Positions 25,170 to 33,706 are shown, numbered from the stretch's first letter. The stretch is 64,000 bases of DNA from Hymenobacter citatus (GCF_014333615.1 NZ_JACSCY010000005.1:307061-371060), one strand, 5' to 3'. The notes: generated by a model not told the origin, from the letters alone. Numbers and translations are program-made.

Positions 25170-25907
25170 ATGAAAACTGTCCTCATCACCGGCGCCAACC
25201 GCAGCATTGGCTTTGAAACCGCCCGTCAACTGGCCGCGCAAGGCTATTTTATCTATTTGGGCAGCCGCAGCCTGGAAAGCGGCCAGGAAGCCTTAGAAAA
25301 GCTGAAAGCCGAAGGCCTCACCAACGTGGAGCCCCTTCAGATTGACATTGCCGACGAGGCGTCTATCCGCACGGCCCGCGAGGAATTAGGTAAGAAGACC
25401 GACTCGCTGGACGTGCTCATCAACAACGCGGGCATCAGCGGCCCCATGCCGCAAAGCACCACGACCACCGACACAGCCGCCATCCGGCAGGTGTTTGACA
25501 CCAATTTCTTCGGTACCATCAACGTCACGCAAACCTTTCTGGATCTGCTGCGCAAGTCCAACGAGCCGCGCATCGTCAACGTCACCTCGGGGCTGGGTTC
25601 CCTGGAGATGCAAACCGACCCGGCGTCGAAGTTCTACCACGTAAAGTCGGCCGCCTACGGTCCTTCCAAAACGGCCCTGAACGCCTACACCGTGGTGCTA
25701 GCCTACGAGCTGCGCGATACGCCCTTCAAAATCAACGTGGTAGACCCCGGCTACACCGCCACCGACTTCAACCAGCACAGCGGCCCCGGCACGGTGGAAG
25801 ACGCCGGTAAGATCATTGCCAAGTATGCTGCCATCGGCGCTGATGGCCCGACCGGCCAGTTCTTTAGCAACGACGCGGATGGGGAAGGCGACGAAATGCC
25901 CTGGTAG
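25170..25907 (+). CDS. Short-chain dehydrogenase/reductase (SDR)
   Basis: 245 residues from the ATG at 25170. Classical SDR: TGANRSIGFETARQL nucleotide-binding motif, DIADEAS, NNAG, catalytic Ser in IVNVTSGLGS, YGPSKTALNAY (Tyr-x-x-x-Lys) and VVDPGYTATDFN. The arginine just after the first glycine and GSRSLES after beta 2 suggest NADPH preference. Substrate not evident; related proteins act on small carbonyl compounds. It follows an AraC regulator and ends in a very strong bidirectional terminator. Confidence 0.92.
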   Translation: MKTVLITGANRSIGFETARQLAAQGYFIYLGSRSLESGQEALEKLKAEGLTNVEPLQIDIADEASIRTAREELGKKTDSLDVLINNAGISGPMPQSTTTTDTAAIRQVFDTNFFGTINVTQTFLDLLRKSNEPRIVNVTSGLGSLEMQTDPASKFYHVKSAAYGPSKTALNAYTVVLAYELRDTPFKINVVDPGYTATDFNQHSGPGTVEDAGKIIAKYAAIGADGPTGQFFSNDADGEGDEMPW

Positions 25908-25922
25908 AAGTAGTTAAGGATT

Positions 25923-25967
25923 AAACAAAAGCGGCCCGCTTCTATATGAAGCGGGCCGCTTTTGTTT
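25923..25967. terminator. Bidirectional terminator
   Basis: A perfect 20-base inverted repeat (AAACAAAAGCGGCCCGCTTC and complement, 5-base loop) between the convergent SDR and TonB-receptor genes. Confidence 0.92.
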
Positions 25968-25985
25968 GGTTTTGAATGCGTTTGC

Positions 25986-28622
25986 TCACAACGTGGCCCG
26001 CACGCCCAGCAAGAAGGTGCGCGCCGTGGGGTAGGCGCTTATATCAAAGCCGGCTTGCGTGCCGTCGGACCCGAAGGAGCTAACATTGGGGTCGTAGCCG
26101 CGGTAACGCGTGAGTACCAGCAGGTTTTGGCCACCTACCCACACACTGGCGCTGCGGGCCGCTCGCTGCCACACTGGGTAACTGAGCGTAACGGCCGTCA
26201 GGCGGACGTGGTTGCCGGATTGCAGGCCGTAGTCACTGAAAGACAAGACGCTCAATTGCTGGCTGGCTTGCGGCACATCGGTTGTGGTATTAGTGGGCGT
26301 CCAACGGTCCAGCACGCGGGTAGTTGCATTGTAGACACCAAGTGGCACATCTAGTCTGCTTAGCTGCGCGTTCTGCACTTGATATCCTAACATCGCATCA
26401 GCTTGCATATTCAGCGCAAAGCGTTTGTATTGAATTTGTTGCGTGAGGGTGAGTAATTGCCGGGGCAGACCACTGCCATGCGGCTGCCAGCCCTCATCCT
26501 GTGGGGTGCTGGAATTGTCCTCTGTAAAGCGTGGCCGACCAGAATCGTCTACTCCAAGATAATGTAGCCCATAAAATGTGCTGAGCGGCTTGTTGTATAC
26601 GGCTTGCTCATATCGCGAAGGGGTGGATGAGGGCGTTGCTTGGTAGCGGCTGCGGTTGATAGCGCCGGCCAGTGTTGTGCTACCCTGCACCGCACCCAGC
26701 CGCCACCCCCCGTCCACGGATAGCTCCAGCCCCTTGTTGTACAGTGCGCCCGGCATTTCACGAAACGACGACAGCTTATCATCAACCGTGCGCCGGGTGT
26801 AGCCCTGCAGCGTTACGTTCAGCTGGTGCTGCCATAGACCCAGCGAGAGGCCAGCATCGAGCTGCCGACTCCGCTCCCGCAGCAGAAGTGGTTCATTAGT
26901 AGCACCTGCGGGGAAACTAGCTATAGACCACGCATACGCATTACGTCCTACAATGCCCGCTCCCGACGTATAGCCCCAGCCGACCCACGCGTTCAGTTTG
27001 CTTATGGTTGCGTTGTCTCGTAAAAAGGCTTCTTTGTCCGCATGCCACATAACCTGCGCACCCGGCAGCCAGAATTTGCGGTCGTCAGCAGAAAAAGTGG
27101 CTAGAACGTCGTGTCGCACACTCCCTTGCACTTGATAGCGCTCTGCAAACGTATAGCCCCCAGTGAATCGGTAAAAGAGGCTACCTATTTCCGATGTACT
27201 ATATTGAAGATTTACCACGGGAGTACCTGGCATATACCCTCGCAGATCGTCCGTAGCGCTTTGCTGCTGCCGAATGGCCTCCACACTGGCAGTTACGGCG
27301 TGCCTATCACCTGCAAAGCTGCGGTTGTAATGTAGGGCCGGATTAGCTATCCATTGCTTGTAGATGCTGGTGATATCACCATTCTTACCGGCAGCAGAGT
27401 AGAGAGCCGATTGATACGATTGGCTACGCTGCGTGGCCCGTTCTAATCCGCCCAGTACTTCCAACGTGAGCCCAGTAGCTAATCGGTATTGCACGTCTAA
27501 TTGCGCTAGCAGCCGTTGCTGGTGGGGCGTTTGGTACCGTTCGCGGGCTTCCCGCAGCGGATTCATCAAATACCGTTGATTGGTGGTATCCTGCGCCGTG
27601 CGGGTAGGCCGCTCGTAGAGCGCGCTTTGCAAGGCATAGTAATACGGCACGTGCCGTTGCGTTTTGCTCAGATTCCCCCGCAACGCCACGTGTAGGCGTT
27701 GACCTAGTTGCTGGTCTACGTTGGCCCGCACGGCGTAGCGGCGCAGGTTGGAGTTCAGCACGATGCCCTGTTGACCCAGGTAGTCGATGCCCGTATAGTA
27801 GTGCGTGGTGGAAGTACCACCTGTGAGGCTCAGATGGTGTTCCTGCACGGCCGCCGTGCGCAGCATCTCCTCTTCCCAATCGGTGCCCCGGCCCAGAGCA
27901 TCTACTTCGGCTGCCGAAAAACGCGGTGGCTCTCCGTCGTTGCGGGCAGCGTCGTTGGCTAGTATGGCGTACTGGCGGGCATCCAGCAGCTCGTATCGAT
28001 AGCGGGCTTGCTGCACCCCACCGTAGCCAGTGTATTGCACGCGCAGCGGCCCGGTCCGGCCCTGGCGCGTGGTGATGCGGATAACGCCGTTTATACCCTG
28101 TGAGCCGTATTGCGCCGTTTCAAAGGCGCCTTTCAGTACCTCTACCTGCTCAATATCTTCTGTCGGAATGTGCAGTAATGGATTCGTGTCTAGCTCCCTT
28201 ATTTCTGGTAATGCATCCGAATAAGCGATTCCTATTATGCCCAACCGGAATGCGCGCTGAAATACCGGCATGCCATCTACCACGTACAGCGGCTGAGCGT
28301 TGTTGGCAAAACTGGCTGCTCCTCTGATACGCACCACCACCTGCGCGCCCGGTGCGCCGGAGTAGGGCGTGACCTGCACGCCGGCCGTCTGGCGTAGTTG
28401 CTCTTGGATGGGGAGAAAGGGGAAAGATCTTTTTCTCTCGATAATTACGCCCTGTATTCGGTCGATAAAAGAAGCTCTAGATGAATCAGTGCTCGATAAA
28501 ACAAGGGAATCAGCAATAGTTGGTATGACTACCGCTACCCGCCGCGAAGCCAGTGTATCGGGTTGTTGGGCCAGGATAGGCGCGGCGGTACAGAGCAGAC
28601 CAAAAAGTAAAAGTGGGCGCAT
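25986..28622 (-). CDS. SusC-like TonB-dependent outer-membrane receptor without SusD partner
   Basis: 878 residues from the ATG at 28622, with a signal peptide (LLLFGLLCTAAPILAQQ). Unlike ordinary SusC it has no carboxypeptidase-regulatory domain; about 60 residues of spacer lead to the plug: LRQTAGVQVTPYSGAPGAQV, VRIRGAASFANNAQPLYVVD, EDIEQVEVLKGAFETAQYGS, GINGVIRITTRQG. The barrel carries SusC-type features and ends LGVRATL. No SusD gene is adjacent, so it may work alone or with a distant partner. The 5' part of the gene looks less G+C-rich than neighbours. Cargo unknown. Confidence 0.85.
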   Translation of the reverse strand: MRPLLLFGLLCTAAPILAQQPDTLASRRVAVVIPTIADSLVLSSTDSSRASFIDRIQGVIIERKRSFPFLPIQEQLRQTAGVQVTPYSGAPGAQVVVRIRGAASFANNAQPLYVVDGMPVFQRAFRLGIIGIAYSDALPEIRELDTNPLLHIPTEDIEQVEVLKGAFETAQYGSQGINGVIRITTRQGRTGPLRVQYTGYGGVQQARYRYELLDARQYAILANDAARNDGEPPRFSAAEVDALGRGTDWEEEMLRTAAVQEHHLSLTGGTSTTHYYTGIDYLGQQGIVLNSNLRRYAVRANVDQQLGQRLHVALRGNLSKTQRHVPYYYALQSALYERPTRTAQDTTNQRYLMNPLREARERYQTPHQQRLLAQLDVQYRLATGLTLEVLGGLERATQRSQSYQSALYSAAGKNGDITSIYKQWIANPALHYNRSFAGDRHAVTASVEAIRQQQSATDDLRGYMPGTPVVNLQYSTSEIGSLFYRFTGGYTFAERYQVQGSVRHDVLATFSADDRKFWLPGAQVMWHADKEAFLRDNATISKLNAWVGWGYTSGAGIVGRNAYAWSIASFPAGATNEPLLLRERSRQLDAGLSLGLWQHQLNVTLQGYTRRTVDDKLSSFREMPGALYNKGLELSVDGGWRLGAVQGSTTLAGAINRSRYQATPSSTPSRYEQAVYNKPLSTFYGLHYLGVDDSGRPRFTEDNSSTPQDEGWQPHGSGLPRQLLTLTQQIQYKRFALNMQADAMLGYQVQNAQLSRLDVPLGVYNATTRVLDRWTPTNTTTDVPQASQQLSVLSFSDYGLQSGNHVRLTAVTLSYPVWQRAARSASVWVGGQNLLVLTRYRGYDPNVSSFGSDGTQAGFDISAYPTARTFLLGVRATL

Positions 28623-28706
28623 AGGCAAACAGTAGAATAGGCTATAAAATGAGTTGGCCGCCTACCCCAAAAATCGTCCCACGATTCCCCTTCCCCCGCA
28701 AACGCC

Positions 28707-28714
28707 TACTTTTG
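28707..28714 (+). promoter_or_regulatory. Candidate -7 promoter element TACTTTTG
   Basis: Matches TAnnTTTG, 30 bases before the E1 dehydrogenase start codon, which would leave a leader of about 20-25 bases. The -33 element is not evident. Confidence 0.45.
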
Positions 28715-28744
28715 CCGGTGCTACCCTTTTGAGCCCCTATTGTT

Positions 28745-30754
28745 ATGCCCTTTGACCGCGCCGCCTACCCTACCGAGCAACTGCTCACCATCTACCAAGA
28801 GCTGCTGAAACCCCGTCTCATCGAGGAAAAAATGCTGATTCTGCTGCGGCAAGGCAAGATCAGCAAGTGGTTTTCGGGTATTGGGCAGGAGGCCATTGCG
28901 GTGGGTAGCACCCTGGCCCTCAATCCCGATGAGTACATCCTACCCCTGCACCGCAACCTGGGCGTGTTCACGGCGCGGCGGGTGCCGCTGGGGCGGCTGT
29001 TTGCGCAGTGGGAAGGCAAGGAAGGCGGCTTCACTAAAGGCCGCGACCGGTCGTTTCACTTCGGCTCCCGCGAACACCACATTGTGGGCATGATCAGCCA
29101 CCTCGGCCCACAGCTGGCTGTGGCCGACGGCATTGCCCTGGCCGATGTGCTGGACGACCAAAAACGTGTGACGCTGGTCTACAGCGGCGACGGCGGCGCC
29201 TCGGAGGGCGACTTCCACGAGGCCCTGAACGTGGCCGCCGTATGGCAGCTGCCGGTTATTTTCCTCATAGAAAACAACGGCTACGGCCTCTCTACCCCCA
29301 GCAACGAGCAATTCCGCTGCAAGAGCTTTATCGACAAAGGCCCCGCCTACGGCATAGAAGCCGTGCAGATCGACGGCAACAACGTGCTGGAGGTACACAG
29401 CACCATCCAGCGTCTGGCCGAGGACCTGCGCCAGAACCCGCGGCCGGTGCTGGTGGAGGCCCTCACCTTCCGGATGCGCGGGCACGAGGAAGCCAGCGGC
29501 ACCAAGTACGTGCCCCAGGAGTTGTTCACAGAATGGGCTGAAAAAGACCCGGTGGCCACCTACGAGCAGTGGTTGCTGTCGGAAGAGCTACTGAGCGAAA
29601 CCGCCCGCCACCGCATGCGGGAGCAGATCAAGCAGGAAATCGAAGCCGGGTTGCAGCAGGCCGATGCTCTCCCCGCCCCTACCCCCGACTCTGCCCGCGA
29701 GCTGGCTGATATGTATGCGGAGCTGCCAGAACAAGAGAACAGTTTGCCCGCCGACGACGCACAACTCGCCACTGACAGCTCGCCACTGACCACAACTGAT
29801 AAACGCTACGTCGACGCCATCCGCGACGGGCTGCGCCAGAGCCTGGAACGCTACCCCGAGCTGGTACTCATGGGGCAAGACATTGCCGAGTACGGCGGCG
29901 TGTTCAAGGTGACAGAGGGCCTGCTGGAGGAATTTGGCAAGGCGCGGGTGCGCAACACGCCTCTGTGCGAGTCGGCCATCTTGGGCGCGGGCTTGGGGTT
30001 GAGCGTGCGCGGCAAGAAGAGCATGGTAGAGATGCAATTTGCTGATTTTGTGACCTGTGGCTTCAATCAGATTGTCAACAACTTAGCTAAAAGCCACTAC
30101 CGCTGGGGGCAGAACGCCGATGTAGTGGTGCGCATGCCCACCGGCGCGGGCACGGCGGCTGGCCCCTTTCACTCCCAGAGCAACGAGGCCTGGTTTACCC
30201 ACACGCCCGGCCTGAAGGTGGTGTTTCCCAGCAACCCCCACGACGCCAAAGGCCTACTCTGCGCCGCCTTGCAAGACCCCAATCCGGTAATGTACTTCGA
30301 GCACAAGCTGCTCTACCGCTCTGTGAGTGGCCCCGTGCCCGACGCTTACTACACCACGCCCATTGGGCAGGCGGCCCTGGTGCGCGAGGGCGACGAGCTG
30401 AGCATCGTCACCTACGGCATGGGGGTGCATTGGGCCTTGCAGGTAACAAAGGAATTGAACGTAAGCTGCGACATTCTTGACCTGCGCACCCTCCTACCCT
30501 GGGACCAGGAAGCTGTGCGCCGTACCTCCGAGAAAAACGGCCGTGTACTGGTGTTGCACGAAGACACGCTCACGGGCGGCCTCGGCGCCGAGCTGGCCGC
30601 CTGGATTGGCGAAAACTGTTTCGAACACCTCGATGCGCCCGTGCACCGCGTGGCCTCCTTGGATACGGCCGTGCCCTTTGCCCCTACCCTGGAAAAAGAC
30701 TTCCTACCCCTGCAGCGCCTGCGCGAGGCGGTAGAGAAGCTGCGCAACTACTAA
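28745..30754 (+). CDS. 2-oxoacid (probably branched-chain) dehydrogenase E1, fused alpha and beta subunits
   Basis: 669 residues. Residues about 1-310 are E1 alpha: GQEAIAVGSTLAL, FSGIG, HRNLGV, SFHFGSREHHIVG, the thiamine diphosphate motif GDGGASEGDFHEALNVAAVW...IENN. Residues about 350-669 are E1 beta: YVDAIRDGLRQSL, MGQDIAEYGGVFKVT, ESAILGAGLGLSVRG, EMQFADF, RMPTGAGTAAGPFHSQSNEA, DLRTLLPWD, HEDTLTGGLGAEL. The fusion is common in Bacteroidota. It decarboxylates a branched-chain 2-oxoacid (or pyruvate) and passes the acyl group to a lipoyl-E2, which is not in the window. The linker near residues 320-350 contains a short direct DNA repeat (CTCGCCACTGAC twice, at 29767 and 29781). Confidence 0.92.
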   Translation: MPFDRAAYPTEQLLTIYQELLKPRLIEEKMLILLRQGKISKWFSGIGQEAIAVGSTLALNPDEYILPLHRNLGVFTARRVPLGRLFAQWEGKEGGFTKGRDRSFHFGSREHHIVGMISHLGPQLAVADGIALADVLDDQKRVTLVYSGDGGASEGDFHEALNVAAVWQLPVIFLIENNGYGLSTPSNEQFRCKSFIDKGPAYGIEAVQIDGNNVLEVHSTIQRLAEDLRQNPRPVLVEALTFRMRGHEEASGTKYVPQELFTEWAEKDPVATYEQWLLSEELLSETARHRMREQIKQEIEAGLQQADALPAPTPDSARELADMYAELPEQENSLPADDAQLATDSSPLTTTDKRYVDAIRDGLRQSLERYPELVLMGQDIAEYGGVFKVTEGLLEEFGKARVRNTPLCESAILGAGLGLSVRGKKSMVEMQFADFVTCGFNQIVNNLAKSHYRWGQNADVVVRMPTGAGTAAGPFHSQSNEAWFTHTPGLKVVFPSNPHDAKGLLCAALQDPNPVMYFEHKLLYRSVSGPVPDAYYTTPIGQAALVREGDELSIVTYGMGVHWALQVTKELNVSCDILDLRTLLPWDQEAVRRTSEKNGRVLVLHEDTLTGGLGAELAAWIGENCFEHLDAPVHRVASLDTAVPFAPTLEKDFLPLQRLREAVEKLRNY

Positions 30755-30777
30755 GCTTTCCGCGCCGCTCGAACGGC

Positions 30778-30861
30778 GTAGAGACGCATACTTGCGTCTC
30801 GTCGTTGAACGATTCGGACGGCTAATGTTTAACGATGGGACACAACTATGCGTCTCTATAC
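30778..30861. repeat. Inverted repeat GTAGAGACGCATA...TATGCGTCTCTATAC
   Basis: A separate repeat type from the GTCATCCTGAG family: outer arms GTAGAGACGCATA and TATGCGTCTCTAT, with a second internal copy GCGTCTC and a weaker internal pair around GTTGAACGAT/AACGAT. It lies 24 bases after the E1 stop codon. Confidence 0.75.
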
Positions 30862-30910
30862 CCTTTCAACTGCTTCCTTGTTTAACATAAGCAGCTTGTA
30901 CAGGCATACC

Positions 30911-30971
30911 TGGCATTCTGAGCGCAGCGAAGAATCTGAATAAAAGATTCCTCCCTGCGCTCAGAATGCCA
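30911..30971. repeat. Palindromic repeat TGGCATTCTGAGCGCAG
   Basis: Arms TGGCATTCTGAGCGCAG and CTGCGCTCAGAATGCCA pair perfectly, with inner GAATCT/AGATTC. A shorter, diverged relative of the palindromes at 9528 and 20037. Confidence 0.85.
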
Positions 30972-31104
30972 ATTTCATAGTGCTTGTAGACTCCATACGC
31001 AACCTACTTTCGCGTTACTTCCTCCTGCTTTAATTCTACTATAGTAGCGTTATTGGCTTGATTTCTGGGCAAGGTTCTATTCTCATTGCATCAACCCGTT
31101 GCCT

Positions 31105-31434
31105 ATGTTCTTCTCTACTCGGCCCATACAGTGTTTCCGATTGGTCCTGCTCGTGCTGTTGAGCGGCTGGCTGCTCTTAGGCCAAACGGGCTGCCACCGC
31201 TACCATATTTCCGACCCAAAAGGTCCGCCGCAGCCCAAGATGAAAAAGGCGAAAGCCTCCGCTACAGATACCGAGCAGAGCGCCGATGGTAGTAGCCAAA
31301 GCACAGCCCAAGCAGAAAACGCGCCGCCCCAGCACAACAGCTACGATAAACAGGGACTGCTGAAGAAGAAAAAACACGACCGTAGTCGGAAGCGCAAAGT
31401 AGGGCAATACCGGTTTCTGGGTATCATATTTTAG
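31105..31434 (+). CDS. Small basic lipoprotein, unknown function
   Basis: 109 residues from the ATG at 31105. Lipoprotein-type signal (LVLLVLLSGWLLLGQTGC), then a low-complexity charged region (PPQPKMKKAKASATD, QSADGSSQSTAQAENAPPQ) and a C-terminus very rich in Lys/Arg (LLKKKKHDRSRKRKVGQY). No family recognised. It resembles small Hymenobacter-type secreted proteins and is likely to coat or bind an envelope component; that is a guess. Confidence 0.6.
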   Translation: MFFSTRPIQCFRLVLLVLLSGWLLLGQTGCHRYHISDPKGPPQPKMKKAKASATDTEQSADGSSQSTAQAENAPPQHNSYDKQGLLKKKKHDRSRKRKVGQYRFLGIIF

Positions 31435-31513
31435 TGTCCTCGCTCCCGTAGACTCGCAGATAATCAAGCCGTTTTGCATGGCTACCCCCTCTCACTTTTC
31501 CGTATGCTTTGGT

Positions 31514-31813
31514 ATGAAACGCTTGCTACTTCTACCTGCCTTGCTGCTAGCCGCCTCGGCCTCGGCCCAAACGGAGTACACCACCCCCGCCCAGCACCGC
31601 TCCGAGAATCGCCGCGCCCTGCGCGACGCGGCCAAGTACCCGGCTAAGTATAAAGAGTCGCACCTGACTGTGACGCCTAAGGAACTGAAACGGGGCCAGA
31701 CGGGCACTCCCCTCCCCCGCGACAGCCGCCGCCGTTACCGCTTCGACCACACTGGCACAGCCCGCGTTAGCGAACCAACGCCCCCCGGCTTACGTCTTAC
31801 CCGCAAAAAGTAA
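31514..31813 (+). CDS. Small secreted basic protein, unknown function
   Basis: 99 residues from the ATG at 31514, chosen because it begins a clean signal peptide (KRLLLLPALLLAASASAQT). The mature part is basic and has YTTPAQHRSENRRALRDAAK, KYKESHLTVTPKELKRGQTG and an Arg-rich DSRRRYRFDHTG. No family recognised. It precedes ytxJ by 19 bases, so the two may be co-transcribed. Confidence 0.6.
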   Translation: MKRLLLLPALLLAASASAQTEYTTPAQHRSENRRALRDAAKYPAKYKESHLTVTPKELKRGQTGTPLPRDSRRRYRFDHTGTARVSEPTPPGLRLTRKK

Positions 31814-31832
31814 CTTTAAAACGCTCTGAAAT

Positions 31833-32174
31833 ATGACCCCTTGGCAACCCCTCACCCAACCCGAACAGCTGGCCGACATCGTGCAGGAATCACACGAGCA
31901 TCCGGTATTGGTCTTCAAACATAGCACTACCTGCTCCATTAGCGCCGCTGCCAAAGGCAAGATTGAGCGCCAGTGGGACTCGGCTGGCCTCGACGGCACG
32001 CCCATTTACTACCTCGACTTGCTGCGCTACCGTCCCATTTCCAACGAAATTGCCCAAAAGTTTGGCGTAGAGCACCAGTCGCCCCAGCTGCTACTCATCC
32101 AAAACGGCGAGTGCAGCTACGACGCCTCCCACATGGGCATCCGCCTCAGCGACGTGCAGCAATTGGTGAAATAG
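31833..32174 (+). CDS. ytxJ: YtxJ/BrxC-type bacillithiol-linked thioredoxin-fold protein
   Basis: 113 residues, typical. The thioredoxin-like fold shows the family motif FKHSTTCSISAAAK with a single cysteine (about residue 34), YYLDLLRYRPISNEIAQKFG and the cis-Pro segment HQSPQLLLI. Members reduce mixed disulphides between bacillithiol and proteins, which fits Bacteroidota using bacillithiol instead of glutathione. Its TAG stop codon lies within a run of GTGA-octamers, so the repeat reaches into the end of the coding region. Confidence 0.85.
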   Translation: MTPWQPLTQPEQLADIVQESHEHPVLVFKHSTTCSISAAAKGKIERQWDSAGLDGTPIYYLDLLRYRPISNEIAQKFGVEHQSPQLLLIQNGECSYDASHMGIRLSDVQQLVK

Positions 32175-32275
32175 TGAGATGGTGAAATGGTGAGTTTGAT
32201 GTTCTACCGGTGCTATTGGCACAGCTTGCGCAAGTGGCGCCATCAGAACATCAAACTCACCATTTCACCATTTCC
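32164..32275. repeat. GTGA-octamer inverted element with perfect 25-base arms
   Basis: The arms at 32181-32205 and 32245-32269 are perfect reverse complements; they begin GGTGAAATGGTGAG and continue TTTGATGTTCT. Extra octamers extend the left arm back into the end of ytxJ. The element fills the whole gap between the convergent ytxJ and osmC-like genes and could terminate both. Confidence 0.9.
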
Positions 32276-32680
32276 CTACTCATACAGGAACGAAACTTCC
32301 TGCTTGATTTCCGGGTTCAGGCTGAGTGCTACGGGGCAGGTGTGGGCGGCACGCTCTAGTAAGGCGCGCTCCTTTTCGGGGAGGCTGGCGGGCAGGTGAA
32401 ACTGCACGTCGATCTGCCGGATGCGGCGCGGCTCGGAAGCCATGTGCTTGGTCACTTCGTACGTAACACTAGTGAGGTTTAGCTGGTGGCGCTCGGCTAC
32501 GATGCCCATAATGGTCATCATGCAGGCACCCAGCGAAGCCGCCACTAAATCAGTGGGCGAAAAGGCCTCGCCCCGACCGTGGTTATCTACAGGCGCATCA
32601 GTAATAATGGTGTTGCCGGAAGCGTTGTGCGTAGCCTCGGTACGCAGTTGGCCGGTATAGCGGGCGCTGGCAGTGCTCAT
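32276..32680 (-). CDS. OsmC/Ohr-family protein
   Basis: 134 residues from the ATG at 32680. The family segments are present: NHGRGEAFSPTDLVAASLGA followed by CMMTIMGIVAER (first redox Cys) and the second Cys in ERAAHTCPVALSL. OsmC-like proteins reduce organic hydroperoxides with a Cys pair. A TAnnTTTG-type element (TAAATTTG, minus strand, 32711-32718) lies 31 bases upstream, inside the divergent gene's first codons. Close to ytxJ, giving a small thiol/peroxide stress neighbourhood. Confidence 0.88.
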   Translation of the reverse strand: MSTASARYTGQLRTEATHNASGNTIITDAPVDNHGRGEAFSPTDLVAASLGACMMTIMGIVAERHQLNLTSVTYEVTKHMASEPRRIRQIDVQFHLPASLPEKERALLERAAHTCPVALSLNPEIKQEVSFLYE

Positions 32681-32703
32681 AGAATCAGAAATTTGGCAGG
32701 ACA

Positions 32704-33585
32704 ATGACAACAAATTTACGTACTTTCGATCAGGCTGCCTCGGAGCGGCCGTCTTTCGTCCGAATCTCCTCGCCCTTAGCTTCTTTGCCTGCCGTGCGAA
32801 CTTTACTGGCTTCCGGTTTTTCTACTCTGGCACTGCTGCTAGCTGCTGCCGGCGCTACCAGCGCACAAAGTGCAGGAGGCAGCGGCGATGATCCTTCCTA
32901 CCGCAAGGAAACGGTATACGGCGTCAACTTCAACACGCAAGGCGGCTTGATTGGTGGAGTGCATTTTCGCTCCTCCAAAGTATTGTCGCAGGACTGGCTA
33001 CGCTTCTGGAGCCTGGAGGCAGTGGAAGTGAAGGGGCAGAAGGAAGATAAATTCATCAACCCCTACACCGGCGGCTCCTACGTGCCGGGCAAGACCAATT
33101 ATTTCTATGTATTGCGGCCTTCTGTGGGTTTGCAGCGGGTTATCTTTCGAAAAGCAGCCGAGTCGGGCGTACAGGTAAATGCACTCGCTAGCGCAGGCCC
33201 ATCTATCGGGCTGCTTATGCCCTACTACGTGTACTACGATTATACCCTACGCGACGGCAACGGCAACCCCATACCCGGCGCTGCCCAAGACATACGCGAG
33301 GCGCAATACGACCCTAACAACGCCCAAACGCCCATCGATAGGGCCCCTTTGTTCCGAGGTGCCAGCGAAATCAAGCCCACGGTAGGCGCACACCTGCGCG
33401 GGGCGCTCAGCTTTGAGTACGGCCGCTACCGCGACGCGGTAGCCGGTGTGGAAACAGGTTTCTTATTAGAGGTGTACACCAAGCGCCTGGAGATTCTGCG
33501 CGACAACAACGTACCCAGCTCCAAGCTCAACAAGCAGTTCTACCCTTCGGTGTACCTCACCCTCTACCTCGGGCATCGTAGCTAG
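32704..33585 (+). CDS. Putative outer-membrane beta-barrel protein upstream of lipA
   Basis: 293 residues if it starts at the ATG at 32704. The hydrophobic signal segment (LLASGFSTLALLLAAAGATS then AQ) begins only near residue 34, which is unusually late; a GTG at 32794 would give a normal signal peptide and would free the osmC promoter. The rest is rich in aromatic beta-strand patterns (GGLIGGVHFRSSKVL, FYVLRPSVGLQRVIF, LMPYYVYYDYTLRD, AVAGVETGFLLEVYTK, FYPSVYLTLYLGH) typical of a small barrel. No named family recognised. The lipA gene follows 121 bases downstream. Confidence 0.65.
   Translation: MTTNLRTFDQAASERPSFVRISSPLASLPAVRTLLASGFSTLALLLAAAGATSAQSAGGSGDDPSYRKETVYGVNFNTQGGLIGGVHFRSSKVLSQDWLRFWSLEAVEVKGQKEDKFINPYTGGSYVPGKTNYFYVLRPSVGLQRVIFRKAAESGVQVNALASAGPSIGLLMPYYVYYDYTLRDGNGNPIPGAAQDIREAQYDPNNAQTPIDRAPLFRGASEIKPTVGAHLRGALSFEYGRYRDAVAGVETGFLLEVYTKRLEILRDNNVPSSKLNKQFYPSVYLTLYLGHRS
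32711..32718 (-). promoter_or_regulatory. Candidate -7 element TAAATTTG for the OsmC gene
   Basis: Matches TAnnTTTG on the minus strand, giving an expected leader of about 25 bases. It overlaps the first codons of the divergent gene if that gene starts at 32704. Confidence 0.4.
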
Positions 33586-33671
33586 CCTACCCTACTGCTT
33601 TTTTCCTGCTCAACTTTTCTCTGCAATTGCTGGTTGTGAGGGAAACCTAGCGTCGCCACTGGCTACAGCCT

Positions 33672-33700
33672 TTGCGTAAGCCAGGCGCTGCGTATCTTTG
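33672..33700 (+). promoter_or_regulatory. Candidate lipA promoter (TTTG ... TATCTTTG)
   Basis: A TTG-type -33 element at 33672-33674 and a TAnnTTTG -7 element at 33693-33700 are about 19 bases apart, the Bacteroidota spacing. The start codon at 33707 is only 6 bases past the -7 element, so the message would be leaderless or nearly so. Confidence 0.55.
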
Positions 33701-33706
33701 TTATCT

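Larger units (their letters stand above)
30755..31104. other. Intergenic region with two different inverted repeats
   Basis: No gene seen. It carries the GAGACGC element (30778-30861) and the GGCATTCTGAGCGCAGCG palindrome (30911-30971), then about 100 bases of AT-rich sequence that should hold the promoter of the lipoprotein gene at 31105. Confidence 0.6.
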
